A DNA stretch of 64,000 nucleotides from Methylophilaceae bacterium LSUCC0665 (GTDB lineage: Bacteria; Pseudomonadota; Gammaproteobacteria; Burkholderiales; Methylophilaceae). The notes beneath the pieces are model-generated. The model was not told the DNA's origin and did no database searches. It saw only the letters and a program-made list of their open reading frames with translations. The position numbers and the translations under genes are program-made. Shown here piece after piece: positions 45,235 through 54,066 of the stretch (position 1 is the stretch's first letter; each line of letters starts with the position of its first letter). The DNA lies in the NCBI GenBank assembly GCA_024919215.1, contig CP103437.1, positions 496,001-560,000 of the forward strand. The letters run 5' to 3'.

Positions 45235-46452
45235 ATGAAGAATTTACTTTTTTTAATTTTGATAATCCCTATTGTTGGCTGTATTGGTCCGCTCAAAGAG
45301 CTTGAAAGCCAAATTCAGGATGTATATTTTGATGGAGTTCTTGATAACGCTCCTGAACCATTGCCTGATGATTTTGTTAATCAGGTTCAAATCAATCAAC
45401 CTTGGTTAAAAGAATTCGACTTCTTGCCAGGATACGCTGAAATAGTTTTTAAAGAAGATTCGATTTTTTTTATTACTGAAGATGGCGTATTTACCAAAAT
45501 TTCTCAAGACTCAGGAGAAGTGCTTTTTAGCAAAAAAATTAATACTAAAATAAAAACGGGTTTATTTGGTGGTTTAGATAACTATTTTTTCTTTACAGAC
45601 CAAAGAAATTTTTTAACAAAAATTGATCAAAATGGTAATTTAATTTGGAGTACAAAGCTCACCAATAGCTTGAATCTCAAACCTTTCTTCTATAAAAATC
45701 AAATCATATTGAAATACATTAATAACAAGATTGAATCTTTTGATTCTAACAGTGGCTTATCCTTATGGTTTTATGTCAGACAAAATCCACCTCTTTCAAT
45801 TAATGTTCAATCTCCAATTATAATTGTGGATGATATTTTATATTCAGGGTTTCCTGGCGGGAAGGTAGTCATCATTGAACCCGAATCAGGCAGTTTTTTA
45901 ACTGAATTAACGTTGTCTAGACCGAAAGGTGTAACTGAAATTGATCGCACAAATGATGTTGCGGGAGATTTAGGTATCATTGACAATATGCTATTTGCTT
46001 CATCTTACAACGGTGAAATTATTTCGTTTGACAGAGCCTCAGGTTCTAAAATATGGTCCCGAAAACTAAGCTCTTACCATGGCATCTCAACTGATAATGT
46101 AAATCTTCTAGTACCTCATGAAAATGATTCAATCTATAATTTTGATTTAAAGTCTGGTAAGACATTGTGGAAAAATAATGACCTAAGTTATAGAAAAATA
46201 TCAAAACCTTTAATACTGAATGATTTCATGCTTGCTATTGATTATCTTGGAGTTCTTCACATTATGAACCTCAGTGAGGGAGAAAGAGTGGGTGTGCATA
46301 AATTTGGGAAAGATCTTCAGGAATTAATTGATTTTGGGGAAACGATGAGCGTTCAAAATTCATTAAACACGACCAAAATGTATAAATTTGAAGATTTTGC
46401 ATATATCTTATTAAATCATCAAAAAATTATTAAAATTCAAATCAATGAGTAA
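45235..46452 (+). CDS. bamB: Outer membrane assembly lipoprotein BamB
   Basis: The 405-aa protein has a lipoprotein signal peptide with a lipobox ending in Cys16 (IVGC). It is followed by PQQ-like beta-propeller repeats (for example SGLSLWFYVRQ, SGSKIWSRKL and SGKTLWKNND). BamB binds BamA and supports outer membrane protein folding. It overlaps der by 8 bases. BamD, another subunit of the same complex, lies just beyond der. Confidence 0.92.
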   Translation: MKNLLFLILIIPIVGCIGPLKELESQIQDVYFDGVLDNAPEPLPDDFVNQVQINQPWLKEFDFLPGYAEIVFKEDSIFFITEDGVFTKISQDSGEVLFSKKINTKIKTGLFGGLDNYFFFTDQRNFLTKIDQNGNLIWSTKLTNSLNLKPFFYKNQIILKYINNKIESFDSNSGLSLWFYVRQNPPLSINVQSPIIIVDDILYSGFPGGKVVIIEPESGSFLTELTLSRPKGVTEIDRTNDVAGDLGIIDNMLFASSYNGEIISFDRASGSKIWSRKLSSYHGISTDNVNLLVPHENDSIYNFDLKSGKTLWKNNDLSYRKISKPLILNDFMLAIDYLGVLHIMNLSEGERVGVHKFGKDLQELIDFGETMSVQNSLNTTKMYKFEDFAYILLNHQKIIKIQINE

Positions 46453-47848
46453 TGTAGCTATAGTTGGAAGACCTAATGTTGGAAAATCTAGTCTTTTTAA
46501 TAAATTAACCAAATCAAAAAAAGCCATCGTTTCAGAATTTGAGGGATTGACTAGAGATCGACAGGTAAGCAAAACAATTATTGATAATCTTTCCTATGAA
46601 ATAATTGATTCAGGCGGACTTAATTTTTCAAACAACAAAAGTACTTTAGATTCACAAATACTTAACCAAACAAACCTTGCCACAGATGAAGCAGATCTAG
46701 TTCTATTTGTAGTCGACTATAAGTCTGGACTTTTACCTGATGATCAAGAGATATCAAAATTATTAAGAAAAAAAAATAAAGATATTTGCTTGGTCATCAA
46801 TAAAGTAGATGGCGTTTCTGATGAAACTGCAAAGCTTGACTTCATGAAACTTGGGTATCAACAAGTAATCTGTACTTCTGTGAGCCATAACTATGGCATT
46901 GACTCAATTATTGAATTTATTGCTCATAAATTAGATGGTATCCCCGTTGAGCCAAGTGAAATAAATGACAATTTTAAAATAGCTATCTTAGGAAAACCGA
47001 ATGCAGGAAAATCGACTTTAATTAACTCATTAATTGGCTCCGATCGACTTATAGCGAGTAATTTGCCTGGTACGACAATTGATTCGATTGAAATTGAATT
47101 TGAATTAAATTCAGATAAATATATTCTTGTTGATACTGCAGGAATCAGAAGGAAAGGGAAGGTAACTTCCAAGGAAGAAAAATTTGCACTATTAAAGTCT
47201 CTTGAAAGCGCAAAGAACGCTAATTTCATTTTACTTATTATTGACTCCTCAGTTGGTATAACCTCTCAGGATCAAGCACTCATTTCTGAATGCTTGAAGT
47301 CGTTTAAACCTTTATTACTTTTATTTAATAAATGGGATTTGCTGAATCAATATGAAAAAGAAAGATTTAATAGTGATTTAGAACAATTTAATCTAAATTT
47401 TGGCTTTATTGACAACATAAAGATTTCTGCTGAAAAGAAAACAAATCTATCTAAAATTTTTAAAAATATAAAAGAGATTCGAGAACATTTATCTAAAGAG
47501 TATAAAACATCGATTTTAAATAAGCTTTTAGAAGACGCCCTTATCAATCATCCTCCTTCAATTAGCAAAGGAATAAGACCTAAATTAAAATTCATGAGCT
47601 TTGTTTCCAAGTCTCCATTATCTTTTAAAATCCATGGAAATCATTTAGAGGGTTTAGCTCCTTCGTATAAAAAGTACTTAGATAATTACTTTAGAAAAGC
47701 GCTGTCCTTGCAATCTATCCCTTTAAGAATGATTTTTGAGGCATCAGATAATCCATATGCTTATAAAGCGAAAAGAGTTAGCACAGGATTGGTCACAAGA
47801 AGAAAAATAAAAAATCAGTTAAGAAAAAAACTATCTAGTAAGAATTAA
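46445..47848 (+). CDS. der: Ribosome biogenesis GTPase Der (EngA)
   Basis: The 467-aa protein has two tandem GTPase domains: GRPNVGKS at residues 8-15 with NKVD, and GKPNAGKST near 183-191 with DTAGIRRKGK and NKWD. A C-terminal KH-like domain follows. Der acts in 50S ribosome maturation. Its stop codon overlaps that of bamD on the other strand by 4 bases. Confidence 0.95.
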   Translation: MSNVAIVGRPNVGKSSLFNKLTKSKKAIVSEFEGLTRDRQVSKTIIDNLSYEIIDSGGLNFSNNKSTLDSQILNQTNLATDEADLVLFVVDYKSGLLPDDQEISKLLRKKNKDICLVINKVDGVSDETAKLDFMKLGYQQVICTSVSHNYGIDSIIEFIAHKLDGIPVEPSEINDNFKIAILGKPNAGKSTLINSLIGSDRLIASNLPGTTIDSIEIEFELNSDKYILVDTAGIRRKGKVTSKEEKFALLKSLESAKNANFILLIIDSSVGITSQDQALISECLKSFKPLLLLFNKWDLLNQYEKERFNSDLEQFNLNFGFIDNIKISAEKKTNLSKIFKNIKEIREHLSKEYKTSILNKLLEDALINHPPSISKGIRPKLKFMSFVSKSPLSFKIHGNHLEGLAPSYKKYLDNYFRKALSLQSIPLRMIFEASDNPYAYKAKRVSTGLVTRRKIKNQLRKKLSSKN

Positions 47849-48651
47849 TCTGCTAAGCTTTCCCAAAATTTCCACCATGTTTTTGTACCTTCATTAACAT
47901 CCAATGCTAATTGATTATTTGGATAGTTGTGATCAATAACTTTCTTGGTGGCCAATTCGAGATCTTTTAACTTTAGCTCTTTATAGGCGATATACTGAAT
48001 GACCAAGGATTCTTCAACATGAATACTTTCAGGATAGGTTGTGTACACATTTTTTGCTCGATTCAGTGCCGCCACATAAGCTTTACGCTTCATATAATAT
48101 CTTGCAACATGAAGATCGTATTCAGCGATTTTATTCATCAAATACGTCATCCTATCAGTTGAGTCTTGACTGTATTTTGAGTCTGGAAATTTCTTGACCA
48201 GTTCACTGAAAGCATCAAACGCTTGTTTAAGATTATTTACATCCCTGTCACTAATATCTTGCATGGTCAGCTTATTAATAATACCTCTTTCCTGATAAAG
48301 ATTTAAACCTTTAAGGTAGTAAGCATAGTCCATGGATGGGTGACTGGGGTACAAGGTTATAAATTGGTTAACAGTTGATGTGCTAAGTTCCTTTTGCCCA
48401 AACTTGTAATAAGCATAGGCAAGATTTAATCTAGCGGACGGTATAAGTTTATTATCTGGATATCGCTTAATAAGCTTTTCAAGGAAGTTTATACTTTTTC
48501 TGAAATCTCGTTGATCCTTTAATCCTTCAGCTCTATCATATATCCATTCAGGACTCTGGCCAGTGGTTTCATCAAATTCAGTAGGCTCCCCAAAAATAAA
48601 ACAACCTGCCAGAAATATTGAGGAAACAAATAAGGTAAGATATCTAATCAT
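47845..48651 (-). CDS. bamD: Outer membrane assembly lipoprotein BamD
   Basis: The 268-aa protein has a signal peptide ending in a lipobox (LAGC, Cys17) and TPR repeats with the BamD pattern (SINFLEKLIKRYPDNKLI, ...ARLNLAYAYYKFG, FSELVKKFPDSKY). BamD is essential for BamA-dependent outer membrane protein insertion. The ATG at 48651 puts the lipobox in the usual position; the frame is open to 48684 but that would overlap rluD. The start codon shares two bases with that of rluD on the other strand. Confidence 0.92.
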   Translation of the reverse strand: MIRYLTLFVSSIFLAGCFIFGEPTEFDETTGQSPEWIYDRAEGLKDQRDFRKSINFLEKLIKRYPDNKLIPSARLNLAYAYYKFGQKELSTSTVNQFITLYPSHPSMDYAYYLKGLNLYQERGIINKLTMQDISDRDVNNLKQAFDAFSELVKKFPDSKYSQDSTDRMTYLMNKIAEYDLHVARYYMKRKAYVAALNRAKNVYTTYPESIHVEESLVIQYIAYKELKLKDLELATKKVIDHNYPNNQLALDVNEGTKTWWKFWESLAD

Positions 48652-49693
48652 GACTAAAATTGATGTTAATAAAAAACTTATCATACCTACAACTTTTTTT
48701 GGGTCAAGGTTAGATGCGGTTTTATCAAACTTACTTCCTGAGTTCTCCAGATCAAAAATTCAATCTATGATTAAAAATGATTTTATATTGCTCAATGGTT
48801 TAAATGTCTCACAAAATTATAAGGTTGTTGGGGGTGAGGAAATTATGATCAATGGTGTCATTGAAGATGAAATTGATATTGTAGCGCAAAATATTCCATT
48901 AGAAATTATTTATGAAGATGATGATATTTTGGTTTTAAATAAACCAAGCAATCTTGTAGTGCACCCTGGTTCAGGAAATACTAACGGAACCTTGCTTAAT
49001 GGTTTGATTCATTTCAACAAGAATCTTGAGAAACTTCCTAGAGGAGGGATTGTTCATAGGCTTGATAAAGACACGACGGGGTTGATGGTTGTTGCCAAAA
49101 ATGAGGAATCACAAAATAATTTGATCAATCAATTACAAAGTAAAACTGTTTATCGAGAATACAGAGCGATAGTATGGGGACAAATTTGGCAAAATAAGGT
49201 AATAAACAAGCCAATTGGGAGGCATCCCAGGCAAAGAACAAAAATGGCTGTTACTAAAGTGAATGGTAAAAGTGCAGAAACTAGTTTTGAAGTACTTGAA
49301 AGGTTTAATTACCATACTTACGTCAGGTGTCTTTTGAAGACTGGAAGAACACATCAAATTCGTGTCCATATGTTAGATAATAATTCCCCTATAGTTGGAG
49401 ACAAAGATTATGGATTAAAGAAGATAATCCCGACAAAAAAAATGGGCGATGATTTACTTAACGCAATTAAAATATTTGATAGACAAGCCCTGCACGCCAT
49501 TTCACTAGGATTGGTTCACCCGAAAACTAAGAAGGAGATGAAGTGGACGATAGATCTTCCAGAAGATATGAAGGAGCTTTTGTCTTCAATAAGGAAGGAT
49601 TCAATTGAAAACGATTTTGGACCTACAGACCATTTTCTTCAACAAGATTTTGAATTAAATGATGATGATTTAACTTTTGATGATGAAAAGTAG
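48650..49693 (+). CDS. rluD: 23S rRNA pseudouridine synthase RluD
   Basis: The 347-aa protein has an N-terminal S4 domain (SRLDAVLSNLLPEFSRSKIQ) and the pseudouridine synthase motif HRLDKDTTG with catalytic Asp139. The GRTHQIRVHM motif is also present. It modifies U1911, U1915 and U1917 of 23S rRNA. The divergent bamD / rluD-pgeF arrangement is the same as the E. coli yfiO / yfiI-yfiH locus. The start at 48650 is where homology begins. Confidence 0.94.
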   Translation: MTKIDVNKKLIIPTTFFGSRLDAVLSNLLPEFSRSKIQSMIKNDFILLNGLNVSQNYKVVGGEEIMINGVIEDEIDIVAQNIPLEIIYEDDDILVLNKPSNLVVHPGSGNTNGTLLNGLIHFNKNLEKLPRGGIVHRLDKDTTGLMVVAKNEESQNNLINQLQSKTVYREYRAIVWGQIWQNKVINKPIGRHPRQRTKMAVTKVNGKSAETSFEVLERFNYHTYVRCLLKTGRTHQIRVHMLDNNSPIVGDKDYGLKKIIPTKKMGDDLLNAIKIFDRQALHAISLGLVHPKTKKEMKWTIDLPEDMKELLSSIRKDSIENDFGPTDHFLQQDFELNDDDLTFDDEK

Positions 49694-50369
49694 AATAAAA
49701 GTTGACTGGGAGTTACCAGCTCATGTCAGAGCTTTTCAATCAGATGCTAGTTTAAAAATTTATACTAACTCCAAATATGTTCAATCTAAAGATTTTTTTG
49801 AATTCACCAATCGACAGTTTTCATTAGTTAATCAGGTTCATTCAAACAAAGTTTACCAAATTTATAACAACGATCATCATCTTACTTGCGATGCAATTTT
49901 TACCTATGAACCAAATGTTATTGTGGCAGTTAGAGCAGCAGACTGCATACCTGTTTTGCTTTCAAATAAAAAAGGCTCGTTTGTTGCAGCAATTCATTGT
50001 GGCTGGAGGGGTCTTTCAACAGGTATTATTCATGAAACACTAAAAAGGATTAAAACAAATTGTGAGGAAGTTGTTGCATGGATAGGGCCTGGTATTTCAC
50101 AAAAATACTTTGAAACTGATCGGGATGTCTATGATTTATTTATGAAGAAATATAATTTTCTTGGGAAGTATTTCAGATACCAGAATAATAAGTTTAATGT
50201 CGACTTAGTTGGAATTACAGCTTCATTATTAAAATTTCATGGTGTTCAAAACATATACGGTAATTCTATAAGCCAAAATTATTGTACTTTTAGGGACAAT
50301 TTTTTGTTTTCTCATCGTCAAAATAAAACACCATTTAGACTGATTTCTCTGGCATGGATTAATGCTTAA
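49683..50369 (+). CDS. pgeF: Polyphenol oxidase / purine nucleoside phosphorylase-like PgeF
   Basis: This 228-aa laccase-domain (YfiH) protein has NQVHSNKV, the zinc-site AIHCGWRG and WIGPGISQKYFE motifs. PgeF is linked to peptidoglycan quality control and nucleoside cleavage. Three in-frame starts (TTG, ATG, ATG) lie at 49677-49685; I chose the last. It overlaps rluD by 11 bases, as in many Proteobacteria. Confidence 0.88.
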   Translation: MKSRIKVDWELPAHVRAFQSDASLKIYTNSKYVQSKDFFEFTNRQFSLVNQVHSNKVYQIYNNDHHLTCDAIFTYEPNVIVAVRAADCIPVLLSNKKGSFVAAIHCGWRGLSTGIIHETLKRIKTNCEEVVAWIGPGISQKYFETDRDVYDLFMKKYNFLGKYFRYQNNKFNVDLVGITASLLKFHGVQNIYGNSISQNYCTFRDNFLFSHRQNKTPFRLISLAWINA

Positions 50370-50401
50370 TTCTGTAAATTAATGACGTATAATCCCACTT
50401 T

Positions 50402-51160
50402 ATGAATTTATTGATCATTATCGCTGTTTGTTTTTTTGGCTCTGTTTTAAGTCTGATGCTTGCGTATTTATTTAGCAAACTTAAGATGGTCAATTATGCG
50501 GATTATTTTGTTAGCCTTGCTGTCGGTACTTTATTAGGGGCCGCTTTTCTAGAGATCATTCCTCATGCCTATGAGTTATCGGGCGACTTACATCAAATCT
50601 CCCTAATTGTTTTAATTGGTATTCTCGTGTTTTTTATTTTAGAGAAATTATTAGTTTGGAGGCATTGTCATGGATCGCATTGTGAGAATCATTCTCCAGT
50701 GGTGAATGATGATGTAAAAAAAGGAAGTATCTTGATTATCGGAGATTGTTTTCATAATTTCATTGATGGTATATTGATTGCCAGTGCATTTATTGTCGAC
50801 ATTAATCTAGGCTTAATCACTGCTCTTGCAATTATCGTGCATGAAATTCCTCAAGAAATTAGTAATTTTTCAATATTAATTAATTCTGGTTATAGTTTAT
50901 CCAGGACCCTTATGATGAATATTATTACTGGTTGTGCAATGATTTTTGGTGCTATCCTTGCCTATTTTGTTTTGAACGACCTTGAAGAATTAATTCCAAT
51001 TATCTTATCTCTTGCTGCTTCAAGTATGATTTATGTTGCTATTTCTGATCTTATTCCATCGCTGCATAAAAAAGTGCAAATCATGCAAACGCTTCAACAA
51101 ACTTTCTCTATTTTATTTGGAGTTTTAATTATTTATTTTCTTCATTCACTCATTCATTAA
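50402..51160 (+). CDS. ZIP-family divalent metal transporter
   Basis: The 252-aa protein has about eight membrane helices. The metal-site helices are GDCFHNFIDGILIASAF near 114-130 and IVHEIPQEISNFSIL near 141-155, the HNxxD and HExPxE motifs of ZIP proteins. A histidine-rich loop (CHGSHCENH) lies before them. It should import zinc or iron across the inner membrane. It stands alone between pgeF and rimO. Confidence 0.88.
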   Translation: MNLLIIIAVCFFGSVLSLMLAYLFSKLKMVNYADYFVSLAVGTLLGAAFLEIIPHAYELSGDLHQISLIVLIGILVFFILEKLLVWRHCHGSHCENHSPVVNDDVKKGSILIIGDCFHNFIDGILIASAFIVDINLGLITALAIIVHEIPQEISNFSILINSGYSLSRTLMMNIITGCAMIFGAILAYFVLNDLEELIPIILSLAASSMIYVAISDLIPSLHKKVQIMQTLQQTFSILFGVLIIYFLHSLIH

Positions 51161-51162
51161 GC

Positions 51163-52488
51163 ATGACATCAATAAAGATTCCTAAAATTGGCTTTATTTC
51201 GCTTGGCTGTCCTAAAGCAGGATCAGATACAGAAAAAATAATGACAAGAGTTAAAACCCAAGGATACGAAATATCATCCTCATACGACAAATCAGACGTG
51301 GTGGTGGTTAATACGTGTGGTTTTATTGATTCCGCAATTGAAGAATCTCTCAACACCATTGGCGAAGCTTTAAAAAGTAATGGCAATGTTATTGTGACCG
51401 GTTGCTTGGGTGAGAAGAGAGAAATTATTGAGGAGAGATTTAAAGATTTAATTGCCATCACTGGTTCCGAATCGGATAAAGAAGTGGTAGATATTATTAA
51501 CCAAGTTGCTCCTAAACCACATGATTCTTTTATTGATTTAATTCCAAAATCAGGATTAAGGCTAACACCGTCACACTATGCCTACATTAAGATATCGGAA
51601 GGGTGTAACCATAAATGTTCATTCTGTATTATTCCTTCAATGAGAGGTAAATTGGTCAGTCGAACTCCTGAAGATATTCTAAAGGAAGCGCAAAATCTTG
51701 TTGACTCTGGTGTGACAGAATTAATTATCATTTCCCAAGATACCAGTGCTTATGGTGTTGATTTTAAAGTGAAGCAATCTTTTTGGGATGGCAAGCCAGT
51801 CAAGCGAGACTTATATCATCTAGCAAAAGAATTGAAAAAGTTTGGTGTATGGGTTCGTTTTCATTACATCTATCCATATCCTCATATTGACCATATGATT
51901 GAATTGATGGATGAAGAAACAATTCTTCCTTATTTAGATGTTCCATTTCAACATGCTAGCCCAAAGATTCTAAAATCAATGAAACGACCTGCTGATTCTG
52001 AAGATAACCTAAAAAGAATTCAAGCTTGGCGTGAAATTAATCAAAACATATCTTTAAGAAGTACGTTTATTGTCGGCTATCCCGGAGAAACAGATCGTGA
52101 TTTTGACCAGTTAATTGAATTTATCAAGGAAGCAAAATTAGATCATGTTGGTTGTTTTGAATATTCAAATGTCGAGGGAGCTACCGCTAAATTGATTCCT
52201 GATCAAATTTCTGAAGATGTGAAAAAAGAAAGATATAACTATTTGATGGAAACACAAAAAAAATTGAGCGAACAAAAACTAAAATCTTTAATTGGATCAA
52301 TTCAGCATGTTGTGGTTGATGAAGTGGCTGATGATTATGCCTTAGCGAGAAGTTTCCGCTCAGCTCCTGATGTGGATGGGGCTGTCTATTTAAAAGATCC
52401 TGAGGGATTGCTGGTGGGCGATAGACTTGATGTTAGAATTATTGACAACGATGAATATAACTTATTTGCTGGACCGATAAATGATTAA
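51163..52488 (+). CDS. rimO: Ribosomal protein S12 methylthiotransferase RimO
   Basis: The 441-aa protein has the N-terminal UPF0004 domain (cluster cysteines Cys16, Cys52 and Cys81). The radical SAM motif is GCNHKCSFC (Cys148, Cys152, Cys155), and a C-terminal TRAM domain follows. It methylthiolates Asp89 of S12. ISQDTSAYGVD and LPYLDVPFQHAS are diagnostic of RimO over MiaB. It overlaps gltX by 8 bases. Confidence 0.94.
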   Translation: MTSIKIPKIGFISLGCPKAGSDTEKIMTRVKTQGYEISSSYDKSDVVVVNTCGFIDSAIEESLNTIGEALKSNGNVIVTGCLGEKREIIEERFKDLIAITGSESDKEVVDIINQVAPKPHDSFIDLIPKSGLRLTPSHYAYIKISEGCNHKCSFCIIPSMRGKLVSRTPEDILKEAQNLVDSGVTELIIISQDTSAYGVDFKVKQSFWDGKPVKRDLYHLAKELKKFGVWVRFHYIYPYPHIDHMIELMDEETILPYLDVPFQHASPKILKSMKRPADSEDNLKRIQAWREINQNISLRSTFIVGYPGETDRDFDQLIEFIKEAKLDHVGCFEYSNVEGATAKLIPDQISEDVKKERYNYLMETQKKLSEQKLKSLIGSIQHVVVDEVADDYALARSFRSAPDVDGAVYLKDPEGLLVGDRLDVRIIDNDEYNLFAGPIND

Positions 52489-53863
52489 AACCCGATTCGC
52501 ACCCAGTCCTACTGGATATCTTCATATCGGAGGAATACGTACGGCAATATTTAATTACGCATTCGCGAAAAAAAATAATGGTAATTTTTTTCTAAGAATT
52601 GAAGATACTGATTTGGAGAGATCTACCCAAGAAGCAGTTGATAAGATTCTTGAAGGGATGTCTTGGCTTAATTTAAAGCATGATGGTGATGTTATTTATC
52701 AGGCACAAAACTTTGATCGTCACAAAGCGATTATTGCTCAGTTATTAGAGCAAGGTCATGCATATGAGTGCTATGCAAGCAAAGAAGAGCTTGAAAAAAT
52801 GCGACAGGATTGTGAAATGAAAGGGATTAAGCCTAAATACGATGGTACCTGGCGACCTGAGGAGGGTAAAAAACTTCCGCCATTACCTAAAGGGGTAACT
52901 CCAGTGATACGTTTCAAAAACCCAGTCGACGGTAATGTCACCTGGGAAGATCAAGTTAAAGGACAAATAACAGTCAGCAATGAGGAGTTGGATGATTTGA
53001 TTCTTCAAAGATCAGATGGATCACCAACTTATAATTTGAGTGTGGTGGTGGATGATGCGGATATTGGGATTACCCATGTGATACGTGGAGATGATCACAT
53101 CAATAATACTCCACGTCAAATCAATATATATAAAGCTTGTGGATTTGATGTTCCATTATTTGCACATTTATCAATGATTCATGGAGAAGATGGCCAAAAG
53201 CTATCTAAGCGTCATGGAGCGTCAAGTGTGACTGAGTACCGAGAGCTTGGCTTTCTTCCTGAGGCGGTCAATAATTATCTTGCAAGGTTAGGGTGGAGTC
53301 ATGGAGATGCTGAAATTTTTTCTCTTGATGAATTATGTCAATTATTTTCTTTAAAAAGTATTACTTCTTCACCATCGCAATTTGACATCAAAAAGCTTCA
53401 ATGGCTCAATAACCACTACCTTAAACAAAAAACATTTGATGAGATTGAGGCGCTACTAGATCCACAATTTATGCTTAGATTTTCAAACCGCAAGCAACTG
53501 TTAAGCATTTTTGATCTTTATAAAGATCGATGCCATACACTGCGAGAATTTGAAGCAAATGCTGAGACTGTCCTAACAAAGCCTGAAAATATTTCACATG
53601 ATTTGTTAGAAAAATACATCTCTGAAAATTCTATAAAACATTTACAAAATTTAAGCAACTTATTTAATACATCTGAGTTTACTTCTGAATCCATAGAAAC
53701 TATATTAAAAGCTTATGTCAAATCAGAACAAATTAAGTTTCCTGAAGTCGCTATGCCTCTAAGGGTGGTGTTGTTGGGAACTGATCAGTCTCCATCAATT
53801 GGGCAAATTATTGCAATAATAGGTAAAGATAATTTTAATAGTAGATTAAGTGAGCAAATATAA
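52481..53863 (+). CDS. gltX: Glutamyl-tRNA synthetase
   Basis: This 460-aa class I synthetase has PSPTGYLHIGG (the HIGH-type motif at 15-18), RGDDHINNTPRQINI and KLSKRHG as the KMSKS loop. The YDGTWRPEEGK insertion resembles that of betaproteobacterial and some gammaproteobacterial enzymes. It charges tRNA-Glu. The hfq gene begins directly after its stop. Confidence 0.96.
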   Translation: MIKTRFAPSPTGYLHIGGIRTAIFNYAFAKKNNGNFFLRIEDTDLERSTQEAVDKILEGMSWLNLKHDGDVIYQAQNFDRHKAIIAQLLEQGHAYECYASKEELEKMRQDCEMKGIKPKYDGTWRPEEGKKLPPLPKGVTPVIRFKNPVDGNVTWEDQVKGQITVSNEELDDLILQRSDGSPTYNLSVVVDDADIGITHVIRGDDHINNTPRQINIYKACGFDVPLFAHLSMIHGEDGQKLSKRHGASSVTEYRELGFLPEAVNNYLARLGWSHGDAEIFSLDELCQLFSLKSITSSPSQFDIKKLQWLNNHYLKQKTFDEIEALLDPQFMLRFSNRKQLLSIFDLYKDRCHTLREFEANAETVLTKPENISHDLLEKYISENSIKHLQNLSNLFNTSEFTSESIETILKAYVKSEQIKFPEVAMPLRVVLLGTDQSPSIGQIIAIIGKDNFNSRLSEQI

Positions 53864-54061
53864 ATGGCAAAAAAAATAAGCACTGAATTTTTTGATACTT
53901 TGGTAATTAATTCTGTAAATGTCTCAGTTTATCTGATGAATGGTATTAAACTTCAAGGTTTAATTGAGTCTTTTGATGACGAGAGTATTGTCCTCAAAGG
54001 TAATTCACCACAATTGATTTTTATTCATGCCATATCCTCAATAGTGCCTAATTACAAATAA
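53864..54061 (+). CDS. hfq: RNA chaperone Hfq, short and divergent
   Basis: The 65-aa protein keeps the Sm1 core VSVYLMNGIKLQGLIESFD (residues 20-38) and the Sm2-like HAISSIVP, and lies directly before hflX, the conserved hfq locus. Compared with E. coli Hfq it lacks the whole C-terminal tail. It also has changed RNA contacts: the rim arginines (Arg16, Arg17, Arg19) align with Val, Ile and Ser, proximal-site Gln8 aligns with Ser, and YKH reads FIH. The distal-site residues in YLxNGIKLQG are kept. It probably forms the hexamer but with altered RNA binding. Confidence 0.9.
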   Translation: MAKKISTEFFDTLVINSVNVSVYLMNGIKLQGLIESFDDESIVLKGNSPQLIFIHAISSIVPNYK

Positions 54062-54066
54062 GCTAC

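Noticed and set aside
48563-48649. 29-residue N-terminal extension of RluD
   Set aside because: It lies entirely inside bamD on the opposite strand, and RluD homology begins right after the ATG at 48650.
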